A stretch of DNA of 64,000 nucleotides, from contig JBITNC010000001.1 of the NCBI GenBank assembly GCA_050084985.1, positions 52,080,001 to 52,144,000 on the forward strand, read 5' to 3'. Positions 35,076-47,920 of the stretch are shown in pieces; within the stretch, counting starts at the first letter, position 1; the number at the start of each line of letters is the position of its first letter. Source of the stretch: Nageia nagi (taxonomy: Eukaryota > Pinophyta). A program made the position numbers and the translations under genes. Below the pieces are notes generated by a model. It had not been told where the DNA came from. It worked only from the letters and a program-made list of their open reading frames with translations, and did not search any database.

Positions 35076-35576
35076 TGGTGAGAGAATTAAACTATAACAA
35101 GAACAAATCTAAACTCCCAAGATCATATGAAATCTCACAATACACATCTAACAAAATCACAAAGTAATCTCACAAAGATAACACAAGATGTAAGTGGTTC
35201 CTCCAACTAGGAGTACATCCACTAACTAGATCTCTCTTCTTAAGAAATATGAACTCTTACAATCCTCCTATAGTTTTCTCCCAAACCCTATCCTATAGCA
35301 TAACTTTACTCTACAAATTGGTGTGTGAGCACAAAGAGGATCCTTCTATTTATAGGAAAAAATCCCTCTTTGGATCACCCTTTTATCCAATGTACAAAAG
35401 CATGACATGCACATCCTTTTATCCAAGAGGCATGCTCATGACATGGAGTGTAGGACAAGTTAAATTATCATTTTTACTTAAATACTTAAGGTATAAAATT
35501 ATACCCTTAAGTATTATTGAACTTACATAGAATATTATTATAAAACCTTTACAATAATGCATTATACATTCCAACA
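35076..35576 (-). mobile_element. 3' LTR of family D, copy 1
   Basis: On the minus strand it runs from TGTTGGAATGTATAATG (35576) to CTCTCACCA (35076), 501 bp. A TATA box (CCTATAAATAGAAGG, near 35355) is present. The family also occurs at 30890-31447 (diverged) and 47518-47920 (closely similar but truncated). TGTTGGAAT starts are frequent in Ty1/copia LTRs, but no coding region is attached, so the superfamily is unproven. Confidence 0.8.
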
Positions 35577-35586
35577 CTCCCCTTAA
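35577..35586 (-). promoter_or_regulatory. Polypurine tract
   Basis: The minus strand reads TTAAGGGGAG immediately before TGTTGGAATG, a clean plus-strand priming site. It shows that the element body lies at higher coordinates. Confidence 0.7.
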
Positions 35587-38500
35587 TGCAATATTGGGAT
35601 AGAGCGAATAAGAGAGAAGAAAGAGAAAAAGTAAGAAAGTTCTCTTCCAAATAAATACACCAAAAATGAAAATTTTTTACATATTTGTAAAGTAAGAAAG
35701 ATCTAGTTTGAGACTCACTACTTTGCCAAATACAATAATTAACCATAATTGGTCTCAATGTACATGAAGTAGTCATCCAACTGGAAGTCATGAATGAGTC
35801 TCAAAGAGCTTGCATACCTAAAGTAATGTAATGCATCCACTAATTATAATCAACCAAAGCCCTAATTTTTGACTTTTTATTTTTTATTTTTGTAACACTC
35901 AAATGATATAGGAATGAACTAAGCCATCCCACATGAGTTTCATATGCTACTAGCTAGCTCAACACTCACATGCCAAGATTGACCAAGAACCAAGGGTAAC
36001 CAACCCTAATAACTTTTTTTTGTGTTCACTTTTCAACACTCAACATATTGAAAATATGCCTCAAAAGTAACCTCACCATTCCTATTCCACATCCCATGTG
36101 CAATAGGCTTTTTGATTATGATGTAGTGGTTTTCTACTTGAGGCCTATAACACTCACGAGATCCCACTTCCACTAAGTTAGTCATCATCTCCTAATGATA
36201 ACTCTCTATCTCATAGGAGTAATTAACTTGTCCTAAGAAAGCTTCCTTATGAGTGAGTAGTCTAACCTATGGAACAATCATCATATCCCTATCTATTAAT
36301 TGCAAGTGATATGACTACTAATTACCCTCACCTAGTAATAGTAGTATTTCCAATTGCTATCCCCACCTAACTCACCTGTCAGGGAATATAAGTACTAACT
36401 TACCCATAACTATTGATTAGTCCCACCATGTGATTTGACATACCCATGCCCATAACTTAGGGATCCATGGATATTAAACAATATCCTTGAGTGGTTGTTT
36501 AGTCTAATATATTTTTAAATGTGTTGACAAAAGAACCACCTATGTCCTATTGACCATATACTAATATTTTCAAATAGTGAAGTTGGTATAATACATGTTC
36601 TAAGGTTTAACACCATTCATCCTTACCCACGAGGGGTACCTCATAAGTCTTAGTTATGGCTTATGCAAGAAGGCACATATTTTCTTATTTTATCCTATAC
36701 AAATTATATCATGTATACAAATCCACTTTTAAAAGATCTCTTGAATACATAAAGTAACAAGTTGTGAGAAAGGATCTTGCCTCTATTGTAACAAAACTAA
36801 TGCCATGCTAAGTGGTCCTCATGCAAAGAATATTCCTTTTATTTGTCATCTAATAAGGTAGGTTTACTTAGCAAAGGTTCTTTGCTTCATTTCTTGCATT
36901 CATCCAAAAAAGAATCTTGAATGATTCCATTTATCTCATGGGGTTCCATTGATATCCAACTTGATCCCAAGGATCCCTAAGATATCCTAAATACTCACAA
37001 ATTGTCATTTGGAACCTTAAATATAGTTTAGGTTTGATTCTAAGTTGATAGGATAATTTTGGACTTGTCAGGATTACAAATATAATTCATCTATGACTAT
37101 TATCTAACAAGTATTAATCCTTACTCTATTTCACCAAGCATTAATCATGTAATACTCATAATGTTATTCATAAAGAGAAAGTAAAATCATCTATCTTACA
37201 TTCATTTTGTAATATATTAACAAAATATAAGTATAAAATAATCCTTGTAACTTTATTTATTAACATCTAATATAATGACAAAACTTTCATAACTTATTAT
37301 AAGAACATTAATACATCATAAGGCTAATACAATTTAATGATTTTGCTAATTCATCATCCTTTCATAATACAAATATAGTATAACATGCTATTTAGTGAGT
37401 CATTCTATGATTTTTTGTGGAACACATCCATCAATCTTCAAATAATGAGCATCAAGCATCTCCATCATTCATCGAGCAATGAGAATTGAACATCAAACAT
37501 CACCTTGGAACTTGGTGGATGGATCAAGTACTAGGAAGGAGGAGGATCAAGAAACCCCTATTTTATTTTGACCATGATACAATATAATTACATGATTTTT
37601 ATATTTATAGACCTTAAAAGGATTTTAGGTCCTTTAATAACTACCTTCTTTCTTTGGTCATGCAATTATCCCTCCTTCATATAACTAATGCATATTTTGA
37701 TCCATCTCAATAATCAATACAACTCAATAGTATTATCCCAATAATTGATCATTTAAGTTCCTTGTTAATTATTTACAATTCAATGTATTCTTATAAACTT
37801 CAAGAAGTTTTGAAAACCTCCCCTACATTATTAAATTAATTTGATACTTATAAAAATTATATCTTCACAAATCAAATATAACAAGATAAATATCTACAAT
37901 ACTTTTTATTAAAACTCATCTATAATTAAAAAAAAATATTCTTCTTTTTTTTTTATAAAGTTTCTACTTTGAAGGCTTATTAAACAAACCTATAACTTAA
38001 TTAATTACTGAAAAAATACTATTACAATTTGATCACTCTAATTGTCTAGTCATCATAATAGAGGATGACACCATTGAAGATTTTTAGCCCTAAAACTTGA
38101 CCATACTAAGGTATTTTGTCTTCACAAAAGAGAGGATATTGCTTGAGATTTTTAGAGAAAAGACTTGGAGATTGATGTGAGGAAAGTATGAACTTATTAT
38201 TAACATAGAATGTAAGTCGTAATCACTAGTTCAATGTGCTTGGGCCACTAGTTAAATTGTTATATTTTTCCAAAGTGAAGACACATATAGACTTACTTAG
38301 ATATAGTCACTCATAGGTTATTCATAAGTATGGTGTTTTGTGGATGAGAAGAAGAATCTTCCCATAGTCTTTCATAAGGCTTTCATAGAGATAGACATAT
38401 TCTATTTTATTTTCATTTGCTTAAGGGTGATGTAGTATTGTAGTTTTCATTCAAATGCTGATGTGATAGAGGGTAATAAAATTAAATATGTAAACAAGAA

Positions 38501-40344
38501 TTTGACCATATACAGGAATAGGATAAGTGTAAAGTAGATAAAAAATGTCTCCATAAAATTTTATGTGCCATGAGGTGATTAATGTAATTTAAGAACAACT
38601 CATAATGTAAATGGAATTTCATAGGTAGCTACAAAGATTTCGAACATGTACAAGGGAGATCGAATGGTAAAACAAAATGAACTCAAAAATATTTGCTAGC
38701 AATCTTCTAGTATGTGCTATCATAGGAACTTGTTGAATAATATTTGGTGATACAAAAAGGTATATTTACATTATTTTCTAATTGAAAAAAATGTGCAATC
38801 AAGATCTGAAGCTTTTACTAGCATTTAGCAAGTGTATGACAATAACAAAGTGCATGAGAAATGGTTTGCTACCAGGAATTAAGGTCAAAAGTGCCTTCAT
38901 AATCTTATTCAATTAGTAAGGGATAATATATATTGAAAACAAAACAATCCTATCCAAAAAACCTTTACCCATATTTCAATTAAGTGCAAGCTAATGAATG
39001 CGTAGACCTATGGAATTTTCAAATGGAGGCATAGGCCTATGAAGAATCATGGATGAAGTGCTAAGGAGGAAACTCAAAATATTAATGAATAAATTTAGGA
39101 TCATATGCGATAGAGGAATTGTCAAATCAACTATATAAGAGAGTGATAATTCAATAATGTTTGTATTAAAACTTCTCTCAATAATTTTTCACATAATCAG
39201 TATATAACTATACCCTTTTCAAAAGCAAAAGTACCAACTATCACATGGGTGTATTAAATAGACTAGGTAGTATGTCTTTTCAAAAGAATCAAGCCTACTA
39301 TCATCAACTATTTCATAACATTTAATCAAACAATTCTACCATACATATACCAAAAGGTCTACTTCAACTAAACATAATGCAAAATAATGCACCTTGATTT
39401 GGAAAAAAAAAGAGAGAGACTTCACATAATCCAAGCTTGAGTATATCCAAATAAAAATAGCAAGAGATAGATAGGTAGTTGTTGTTGGTATTTTTGCAAT
39501 GTTATACTCCTTTATTTATAGCTAAAGGGGCTCAAATGTGTCCAAATGGATGTCTCTTCACATATTCAATAATTTTTGGTTAGGTTTGCTTAAAGTTGGA
39601 GATGATGGTAATGGAATTTAATACTTTGGAATCTTTTTCATTAGTTGACAATTTAATGCCAACTCTTATCCACACCTAACACAAAAATAAAAAATTAATT
39701 AGGGTTATTACTCTATTATTTTCTTAGCTATTAAACATCATGTCATACCACAAGGAGACCTTAGTCTCTATCTAATAGTGTTTTTACTATTAGCCTTATG
39801 TAGCAATAATATGGACACTCATATTCAAGTTTTACCTTACTAAATTTATTTTTCTAACCTTATAATAATTTTCAAATTTAACTAAAGGTATATCCCCTTT
39901 TTTCTTTCAATTGAAAATTTGAATTTCAAAAATACCAAAAAAGGGAAAACACATCTTTACCTATGATAGTCACCTTGTCCTATAGAGTAAGGTTAATCCA
40001 TAGATATTTGTAAAAATATTTTTATTAAGAAATCAATAATCATAATAATTATTATACATGTATCTACATGATTTATGATGGTCATGGGGTGTGTTATCAA
40101 ATCAATGCCAATCATTTCCTCCTCTTATCCTTCCATTCCCATAACCAATTCACCTTTGGTCTATAAAATCTTTGGGTTGCTTCTCCACTCTATGATCTGT
40201 GTCAAAACATCTCAAAACCAAAATCAAATTATCACAAATGATACATATTCCCATATCAAACTTATCATTACTATAGTATTATGCAAATATAATTCATTCA
40301 AATCCTTAATGGTACTCAAGGTGAAATAGTGTCTTGAGGTGGGT
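35587..40344. other. Non-coding DNA, probably body of a non-autonomous family-D element at left
   Basis: By orientation, the DNA right of 35586 should be the interior of the family-D element, yet no gag or pol motif could be read for at least 2 kb. That would fit a large non-autonomous derivative, but no 5' LTR was found to close it. From about 37.6 to 40.3 kb the sequence is AT-rich with no recognised feature. A protein-like plus-strand run near 38.55-38.75 kb (KCLHKILCAM, then WNFIGSYKDFEHVQGRSNGK) could not be identified. Confidence 0.4.
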
Positions 40345-40755
40345 TGTGACAAGTAAGTAACCTACAATCTCAAAGAAACTTACAAATCATAAGTAGTTCA
40401 AATAACAAGATCAGCTAGATGCAACATATTCATATTAACAAGGATAGATGAATTACTCAAATTCCATCATGAACTAATCTATGGTGCACTATAAGTTATC
40501 ACAAAGATGCTAATCCAAAAACTCATAGTGACTTGCTATATATAAAACATGTGTTGATTATTAGTACAAAATAGAGTATGCACATATGAGTTCCTCACAT
40601 ATGGATAACTGAATAGTGCCAAAAAACACATAAGAGTTCCTCACATATGGATAACTGAATATGCTAGATTGGAAAATATTTTTAATTTAAAAATTTATAC
40701 AATAATTTTTTCATGTAAAGTGGACTTACCATGAAGGTGTATAATAAAATCAACA
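40345..40755 (-). mobile_element. Probable 3' LTR of the Ty1/copia element (lower edge estimated)
   Basis: After the copia pol C-terminus (about 40808) and a short tail, the minus strand reads TGTTGATTTTATTATACACC from 40755, a plausible LTR start. A duplicated segment with 46-bp spacing (GAGTTCCTCACATATGGATA at 40588 and 40634) lies inside. The end near 40345 is a guess from a TTGTCACA string; no 5' partner was found. Confidence 0.4.
40586..40661 (+). repeat. Direct duplication, 46-bp period
   Basis: GAGTTCCTCACATATGGATA with ACTGAATA following occurs twice, at 40588 and 40634, identical over about 28 bases. Its near-identity contrasts with the decay around it. Confidence 0.85.
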
Positions 40756-40807
40756 CTATATAGCACAAAATCCTCTTAGGGATGAAGTTTTCATCACAAA
40801 CATGAAT

Positions 40808-41390
40808 TCAAACTTCACACCCCCTTGAGAGAAACTTCACCAACTTGATGGCATCCTTAAGCTTACAAAATTGAGCTTCCAAGAGTGGCTTGGTGAACAA
40901 ATCAATAAAGTTCAAGGTGGATGGAAAATACTCTAGGTGTATGGTGCCATCAAGAACCTTCTCCCTAATAAAATGGGCATGAATTTCCATATTTTTTGTT
41001 CTCTAATGGAACATAGAATTCTTAGCCAAAAAAATAACCAATTGATTATCTAAAAAAATTAAATATGAGCCACCTTGCTCATACCCAATTTTTTTTAAAA
41101 GATGCTTTATCCAAATGGATTCCTAGGCTACAATAGACATGGCATGGTATTTAGCTTTTGTGATGGAAAGAGAAATAATAGGATACTTCTTGGAAGCCCA
41201 AGAGATAGCACTTGAACCAATGTTAAACACATATGTAGAGGTTAATTTCCTATCATCTCTATCTCCCCCATAGTCAAAATTTGAGAATCTAAAGAGAATA
41301 AATGAGGGTAACTTAGAATACTTGAGAGCAAGATCCTTAGTCCCTGCAATATACCTCAAAATTTACTTAACAACATTGAACTGCTAAACT
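40808..41390 (-). pseudogene. RNase H of the Ty1/copia element, decayed
   Basis: An open piece at 41359-41123 reads MRYIAGTKDLALKYSK, FSNFDYGGDRDDRKLTSTYV, FNIGSSAISWASKKYPIISL, SITKAKYHAMSIVA, matching the copia signature (GY.DADWAGD..DR.STSGY.F..G...SW.SKKQ..VALST.EAEY.A). After a stop comes ESIWIKHLLKKIG, then FLDNQLVIFLAKN, and from 40990 HAHFIREKVLDGTIHLEYFP, DLFTKPL ending near 40808. LTKPL close to the C-terminus is the usual end of copia pol. Confidence 0.9.
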
Positions 41391-41399
41391 TAAGGTTTT

Positions 41400-42300
41400 T
41401 ACATGAATCATGCCATCAGATTCATTACAAAGGTAATATCTGGCATGGATATAGTCAAATATGAAAGACTACCAATTAATTACTTGTAAGCTATAGCATC
41501 AGCTAACTAAGAGTTAGAGCTTAGAGAAATAATGATTCTAAGAGAGACTAGGATTGCAACATATCTACATTTCATTCCAAACTTTTGCAAGATGTCTTAT
41601 ATATACTTAGATTGATTAAGATAAGTACAATCCTTGTATTTATACACTTGCATTCCAAGATAGTAGTGCAAGAGACCAATATCAGTCATTTCAAATGTTG
41701 CCTTATATTTGGATATGCACTCTTAAATGATTTCATCATTGTTCCCAGTTACTAGAAGATAATCCACATAAAAGAGAATCAATACCATGCCTCTTTCTTG
41801 ATTAAGCACAAATAAATCAAATTTAAAAAACACTTGGAGAAACCAATGTCTACAAAACACTGTAAAATCTTCTTGTACTAGGCTCTAGGTGCTTGCTTAA
41901 GTCCATATAATGACTTCTTTAGTTTGCACACAAAGGACTTTTTTCCTTCCATAATGAATCCTTTTGGTTGATTCATGAAGATTTCCACATATAAGTCACC
42001 ATTGAAAAATGCACTCTTGATGTCAAGTTGAAAAACTTTCCATCCTTAAGCTATAGAAAGAGCAAGGATAATTCTCATAGTAGGCATATTTGCCATGGGA
42101 GCAAAGGTTTTCTCATAATCTACATTGTATTTTTGAGCAAAACCTTTGGCTACTAACCTTGCCTTGTATTTCTCAATATCTTCAATAGAATTGAACTTGA
42201 CCTTATAGATCCACTTATTTCTAATTATATTCTTCTTATTAAGATAAGGAACCAAATACTAAGTTTTATTTTTCATAAGCATCTCATACTACACTTTCAT
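41400..42300 (-). pseudogene. Reverse transcriptase of the Ty1/copia element, decayed
   Basis: The open piece at 42255-42046 reads NKWIYKVKFNSIEDIEKYKA, RLVAKGFAQKYNVDYEKTFA, PMANMPTMRIILALSIA, the classic copia RT start (KWV.K.K....G...RYKARLVAKGF.Q..G.DY.ETFAPV). It continues past a stop with VFQLDIKSAFFNGDLYVEIF, MNQPKGF, VCKLKKSLYGLKQAPRA. The catalytic YVDD region is not readable near 41.77 kb, where only WIIF remains before a stop. The tail near 41.42 kb reads MPDITFVMN. Confidence 0.9.
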
Positions 42301-42429
42301 GCCTTCCATCCACCACTCATGCTTAGAAGCTTCTTTGAAGGTTAAGGGCTCATGGTTGTTGTCAATCTTGGCAAATAAGAATTTGTTCAAGGTCATGCTC
42401 CTTGTTACCCTTTGAGATGGAGAGTTTTG

Positions 42430-43400
42430 ATCCTAAGGTAACTTGTCTACATCAATATCTAACCAGCTAGGTGCAATTGAAGAGACATCTAGATCATCAA
42501 CATCCTCATTAGAAGTAGATTCTTCAAAAAGTTCATTGAACTTTACATCATTTGAAATAAACATAGCTTTGTAGGATGGAGAGGAGAGCCTATAGCCTCT
42601 ATGTTGACTATCATAATCCATAAAGATGCATTTTTTAGTTCTTTTATTTAATTTTTTCATTTTATTAGAAATAATGTAGGAGAATGCTTCACAACCAAAC
42701 ACCCTAAGGTGTGAAATGTTAGGTTTTCTTCATGAACATGCCTCAGAAGGAGTTTTACCCTAAATAACTTTTATGGGACACCTATTCAAGGTGTAAATAG
42801 TAGTGCTCATAGCTTCACCCCATAATAAACTAGGAAGATTACCAACATGCATCTAGCCATCTCCATAATTATCCTATTTTTCCTTTTAGCAACACCATTC
42901 TATTGAGGAGTGTATGGAATATTAAACTACCTCTTGATTCCATACTTAGCACAATAGTTATTGAATTCATTACTATTATATTCTCTCCCATTATCTAATC
43001 TCAACATCTTGATTTTAAGGTTAGTTTGATTCTCAACAAAGGCCTTAAAAACCTTTAAAACTCTCAAAGGTTTTATCTTTATGTTTAAGTAGATACCCAA
43101 AGGTCATTCTACTAAAGTCATCAATGAAGGTCAAGATGTAAGATGCTCCTCTAAATGACTTAGTATGAAATGAACCCATCAAATTTGAATGCACAAGTTG
43201 TAGAGCTTGAGATGCACTTGTTGCCTTATCTTTTTTAAACTTTTATCTATTCATATTGCCAAGAATGCACTTCTCACATAGACCAATTTAAGGAGAAATT
43301 GAAGGTAATCTTTCCATAAGTTCTTGGTCTTTCATGATTTGAATCCTCTTGTGGTTAAGGTACCCTAAATGTTGGTGCCAAAAATTACCTCTAGAATACA
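42430..43400 (-). pseudogene. int: Integrase of the Ty1/copia element, decayed
   Basis: Minus-strand frames show GFKS-type pre-integrase remnants near 43.33 kb, then LRLDNGREYNSNEFNNYCAK, YGIKR, FNIPYTPQ*NGVAKRKNRII, MEMARCM (the second catalytic Asp and the Glu region; the stop replaces the conserved Gln of PQQNGV). An open piece at 42702-42433 gives MFGCEAFSYIISNKMKKLNK, CIFMDYDSQHRGYRLSS, the usual C-terminal part before RT. Confidence 0.85.
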
Positions 43401-43599
43401 CACTTGTAGCAAGACACATCTTTGATGGAACTTGATCCATAATATAGAGATAATATTTTACTAATCTTTTAACTAAAGTGGCAATTCCTTTCTTAATGCA
43501 CTAGGATTGAGAGTTGAACTCATATGAGTACGCTTTTCTAACAACTTAGATTATAGAGAGAAGGTTCATCCTTAACTTATGAACATAGAGAACATTTTT

Positions 43600-44760
43600 A
43601 AGAACCTTCCCATGAATCAACACACTTCCAATGCCTCAAACTTCAAGGGTAGAGTTATCACCTATTACAACCACATCTTTTATATACTTGTGAAAATTCC
43701 CAAACTTTTCTATTTCAAAGCATAGGTGATTAGTGCAACTAGAGTCAATAATCCAATTAGATGAAAAAGTGCAAGACATGGAGTAGAATGCCATAGCAAA
43801 ATTATCTTGAATATTTTTCTTTTCTTTGAAGTTATTTACATTTCCATTGCCTTTGTTTTTTTTTCTTTTTCTTTTCTTTTTGTAGAACTCAATTTCTTTG
43901 TGACCTTGGATGCCACAATAGTTACAATTACCATCAAACTTTTCTTTAGGATATGGATTTTTTGTTTTACCTTTTCCACCTCTTTGCTTGAAGTGGTTGT
44001 TTTCATTATTCCTATTGTTGTTATTGTATCTATTATTGTTTTTTCCATTATTCTTGCTACTGTTGTAGCCATTGCCTCTTTTCTCAAACCTTTTGGAGGA
44101 AGAAGGATAAGATTTATTTTGATGGTTGAAATTCTTCATAAAAGGAGTTTTGGTTACTTCAAGAACAACTTTATTATCTTTAGAAGAAAAAATCAACATC
44201 TTTTTATTAAGGGTTTTCTCATGCTTTAAAAGAAGCATAGAAATGTTCTCAACGGAGGAGACTTCTTCTTCATCATCAAGCCTTGTTTCCATAATAATCA
44301 CAAAGTTTTTAGACATTAAAGAAAATATTTGAAGAATTATGAAGACCATGAACTCATCATTGATCCAATTGCACCCACAAGCAACAAGTTGGGTCCTTAG
44401 GTCAATAATTTTGTTCAAGTAGATTACAACATTTTCATCTTCCCCTTGATATGATTGAAGCAAATTTTGGAGAATGGTAAATGTTCTTAAAAACTTTGAA
44501 CCAAGGTAGATTTTTTTATCTCAAGTGTTTTTTATCAAGGTTGAAGAGGAAATTATTAGGAGCACATCATCTAAAATTGTATATAAGATCATGGAGGTTG
44601 CCAACTCATTCTTCATGTTGTAAGCCTCTAGTTTCTTCTCATCTATGGGAGGTACAAGGTTCTCATTCACTGTTTACCAAAGCTTTTTTTCCTATAATTC
44701 AGCTCTCATCTAAGGTTCTCAAATACTAAAGTTGAAACCATTAATAATGTGTTTGGGTAA
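43600..44760 (-). pseudogene. gag: Gag and protease of the Ty1/copia element, partly open
   Basis: One open frame of 275 codons (44463-43636) spans gag to protease. Residues 1-90 resemble the UBN2/gag-polypeptide domain (LNKIIDLRTQLVACG, RLDDEEEVSSVENISMLLL). An Asn/Lys/Gly-rich linker (residues 125-172) follows. A zinc knuckle at residues 180-194 has lost its last Cys (CNYCGIQGHKEIEFY). The retropepsin site at 238-243 reads IIDSSC where the family has DSG. A broken upstream part at 44464-44760 reads KALVNSENLVPPIDEKKLEA. Gag coats element RNA; protease matures the polyprotein. The ruined knuckle and altered active site argue against function even within this open stretch. Confidence 0.85.
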
Positions 44761-44764
44761 AAAT

Positions 44765-45774
44765 GATTCTCCCATTCACTACATAAGAATGTGAAAAATA
44801 ATAAGCATGTGGTTTAATAAATAATATTAAATTAACTAAGACATGCTTGATTTGATTCACAAGTGCAAATATTTTACAACTCAAATATACATCCCATGTA
44901 CCCAAATACTTTTATCATCACCAAGAACCATATATGTAGAGTGACATTGTTGAGGCTTCTTTTTTTATCTAAAATGAGGCCTTCACTTGGAAGCCCACAC
45001 AAGAGGAGCCCAAGTACTACCAATCCTCAACCAGTTTGCCTTGGTCAGTATTATATTCTCACAAAGAGAAGTACCTACTATTTTTTAAGGTTATGATGTT
45101 TATTGGATCGATCAAATTATTAATCTTGATTAGGTTTCAAGTTATCCTCCTAGGTTATCAGGATAATCCTTGAATGGATATATGGATATATGGTATCACT
45201 ACACACATGCTTGTCCACATATTGGAGTTATGTCTAGACCTACAGAGGAATTAGGGGCAATTGAGAAGTATAAACTTTTCACCATTTTGATCATCAAACT
45301 TAAAATCTCCAATCTTCCTATTCTCACCTCATGGCTCCTCAAACAAGTTGTGTTGTAGAATGTACATGCAGATGTGTTTATTTTAGAGGGTTTCTCATTT
45401 CAATATTTGTGATTTTTGCATAAGTAAATAAACAAAAGTGCTAAACATGAAGTAAAGTGCATAAATTAAACATCATCCATCCATAACATGGAACCTTCAA
45501 AGTCCAATGGGTTTTGTTTACTAACCCCTAGAGGACATATTTACATAGGTCCATAAATTTACACAAGTTAATTTTGCAAAAAAAATGATAAATACTCATG
45601 CATTAATTTTATAATTTACATAAGTTAACTTTTCATAAAGGATAAATACTCAACATGCATCATAACTTAAAAAAAACATTTAAGTAATAAGCATGTATCA
45701 TTTCATTAACTTAAAATAATTTAAGTAATAAGCATGCATAAAAGAGTTTAAGTAATATGCATAAAATATATATA

Positions 45775-45840
<66 letters not shown>

Positions 45841-46490
45841 AAGTAAAAATATAAAATTTCCCCCTTGTTTACTAAAAAAAAAAGGTTTTAAGATGGCCCC
45901 ATTCAATACATACTAAAAATTAGTTTGCTTAAAAATGCTAAGAATTAGGCAAAAAAAATATCCCTCTTAACAAAATAACACTATGTTATTTAATAAGGTA
46001 TATTTTTATTTTTAAAGCTTGCTAAGTTTATACTTTAAACAATTTGCCCAAAAAAAAAGTGATAGAATGCAAAATTTCCTTTATAAAAAAAATTGCTTTT
46101 AAGGGGTACTAAAAAGTAAATTAAACAAGTAATAATCCTCTACTTCAAATAATTATATTATCCATACTTTCAAACAAAGCATTGAATGTTGAAAAAAAAA
46201 GATTACTTATCTAATTGTAAGATATTTAAAGCTTAGAGTTTTCCCTTACTTCACTCTAAATCAGACTCATTAAAGCATGCTATGATGAGTTGATATTAAA
46301 TGCTAGAGATAAATATACTTGATACATTAAAAAAAGATGGGAAAAGCTTGTTTGACAAGCAAAAATTTAAGAAAGGTAATAAAAAAGTACACCCACCAAC
46401 CAAAAAATAGACACCAGCCTGACACACCTTACCAAAGGAAGTAAAAAAAAAATGTCAATAGAAACTTCTTAAATAAATGAAATCCCCATC
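44765..46490. other. AT-rich DNA with simple repeats, no gene seen
   Basis: This is where a 5' LTR for the copia element should be, but nothing matching the sequence starting at 40755 was found. A TTTAAGTAATAAGCATG motif recurs three times at 45675-45760, and many A-runs occur. No coding signal. Confidence 0.5.
45766..45836. repeat. (TA)n microsatellite
   Basis: A run of about 70 bases of alternating TA with one TT interruption near 45781. Confidence 0.95.
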
Positions 46491-47234
46491 ATCAACATTG
46501 CAATATGCTTTGAGAGGCCACTAAAAATTTATGGTAGAGCCTCTGTTTGTCCATGGAGGTGGTAGAGGTGCCAAATTGTTGAGTTACTATGACAAGTTCC
46601 CCTTTCTCTATGAAGTGTGGGACATTAACAATGCCAATTTTAGGTGCACTATGGATTTGGTGCATAAATTCAATAAGGATCATAAAACACATAATAATAT
46701 TAAAATGTTCCAGTCAAGATTATGTGTTATGTCTAGAAGGCCATCCTCTACATTTACCTTTATAGAGGAGGAGGATAGAGTTATTTACCCTTAGTGCGAA
46801 GGGATCAAAGTAGAAACCTATACTTGGAAAAAAAAATGAGATACTTGAAGTGAGAGGGATAAAGGAAGGATGGGCTACTTATGATGGAGTAGAATAATAA
46901 CTAATAAGGGAGCTAAGGAGAGGTTTTGCATGGTAGAGCTTGTATAGGAGAAAAAAAAGATCTTACACATAGTAGAGGGGAAAAAAGGACTCATGTAGTA
47001 GAGGCAGCTAATCGATAATGGAGGAAAAAGTGGAGGTACTCATGCATTGCTTCTAAATTGCAAGTTGAGGGTGGTGCTCAGTCTAGCTAAGGAAAAAGGG
47101 TCCATGTGTGAGGAGAGGGAGGAGCTGGGGGAGGTCAATGCTAGTAGAGAGTGGTGAAGTAGCAAGAGATGAATAGGGGCTATGTAGCAAGAAGTGGATA
47201 CACCTTTCCCATGATCCTCAAACATGGATTGAGA
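46491..47234. other. Purine-rich, no recognised gene
   Basis: From about 46830 to 47180 the plus strand is strongly purine-rich (many GGAGG, GAGAG, GGGGAAAA runs). The open frame at 46531-46794 on the plus strand has no recognised domain; neither has its antisense. Confidence 0.45.
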
Positions 47235-47517
47235 TTACATCCAAATGGAGCATGGGTTGAAGGTGAGAGGGCCATAAGAAGGGCACCTAGTAAGTAGGCT
47301 AGAGAGATTAAGAGGGAAAGGGCCATCAAAATTGTTATAATCAAGCCAAAGTGAGTGTAAAGTGGTCATATTTCCTAGCCATGATGGAATTTGAAAAGAA
47401 AGCAAGTTATTTCTAAGGATTAGATCAACTATGGATAAGAGGTTAAGGATAGTAGTGGGAATGGCACCTGATAGCCCACAAAACTCTACATCTAGATAGT
47501 GGAGATCACTAAGATGA
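47235..47517 (-). pseudogene. Leucine-rich-repeat protein fragment
   Basis: The minus strand reads HLSDLHYLDVEFCGLSGAIP, TTILNLLSIVDLILRNNLLS, FQIPSWLGNMTTLHSLWLDY, NNFDGPFPLNLSSL, three consecutive plant-type LRRs (LxxLxxLxLxxNxLxGxIPxxL..). This fold is found in plant receptor-like kinases and receptor-like proteins, which sense ligands at the cell surface. No signal peptide, membrane segment or kinase is attached. At 47517 the reading runs straight into an LTR fragment, whose first codons make a spurious start; a possible continuation lies beyond that LTR. The right identity (RLP, RLK or another LRR protein) cannot be decided. Confidence 0.75.
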
Positions 47518-47920
47518 ATGATAACACAAGATGTAAGTGGTTCCTCCAACTAGGAGTATATCCACTAACTAGATCTCTCTTTTTAACAAATATAAACTCT
47601 TACAATCCTCCTACACTTTTCTCCTAAACACTATCCTATAGCATAAATTTACTCCACAAATTGGTGTGTAATCAAAAAGAGGGAGTTTTCTATTTATAGG
47701 CCAAAATTCCTCTTTGGATCACCCTTTTATCCAATGTATAAAAGCATGACATGCATATCCTTTTGTCCAAGGGGCATGCTCATGACATGAAGTGTAGGAC
47801 AAGTTACATTATCATATTCACTTAAATACTTAAGGTATCAAATTATACCCTTAAGTATTAGTGAACTTACATAGAAGATTATTATAAAACCTTTACAATA
47901 ATGCATTATGCATTCCAACA
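47518..47920 (-). mobile_element. LTR fragment of family D, copy 3, inside LRR sequence
   Basis: On the minus strand it starts TGTTGGAATGCATAATGC at 47920 and stays very close to the LTR at 35076-35576 down to CTTGTGTTATC, where it stops about 100 bp short of that LTR's end. The TATA box is kept (CCTATAAATAG). Because the end is truncated, this is not a clean solo LTR. It is the least diverged repeat pair in the window. Confidence 0.85.

Noticed and set aside
43807-44229. 140-codon hydrophobic frame on the plus strand that looks like a membrane protein
   Set aside because: It is the antisense of the copia gag Asn/Lys-rich region, which carries the real motifs; the hydrophobicity is the complement of AAC/AAG-rich codons.
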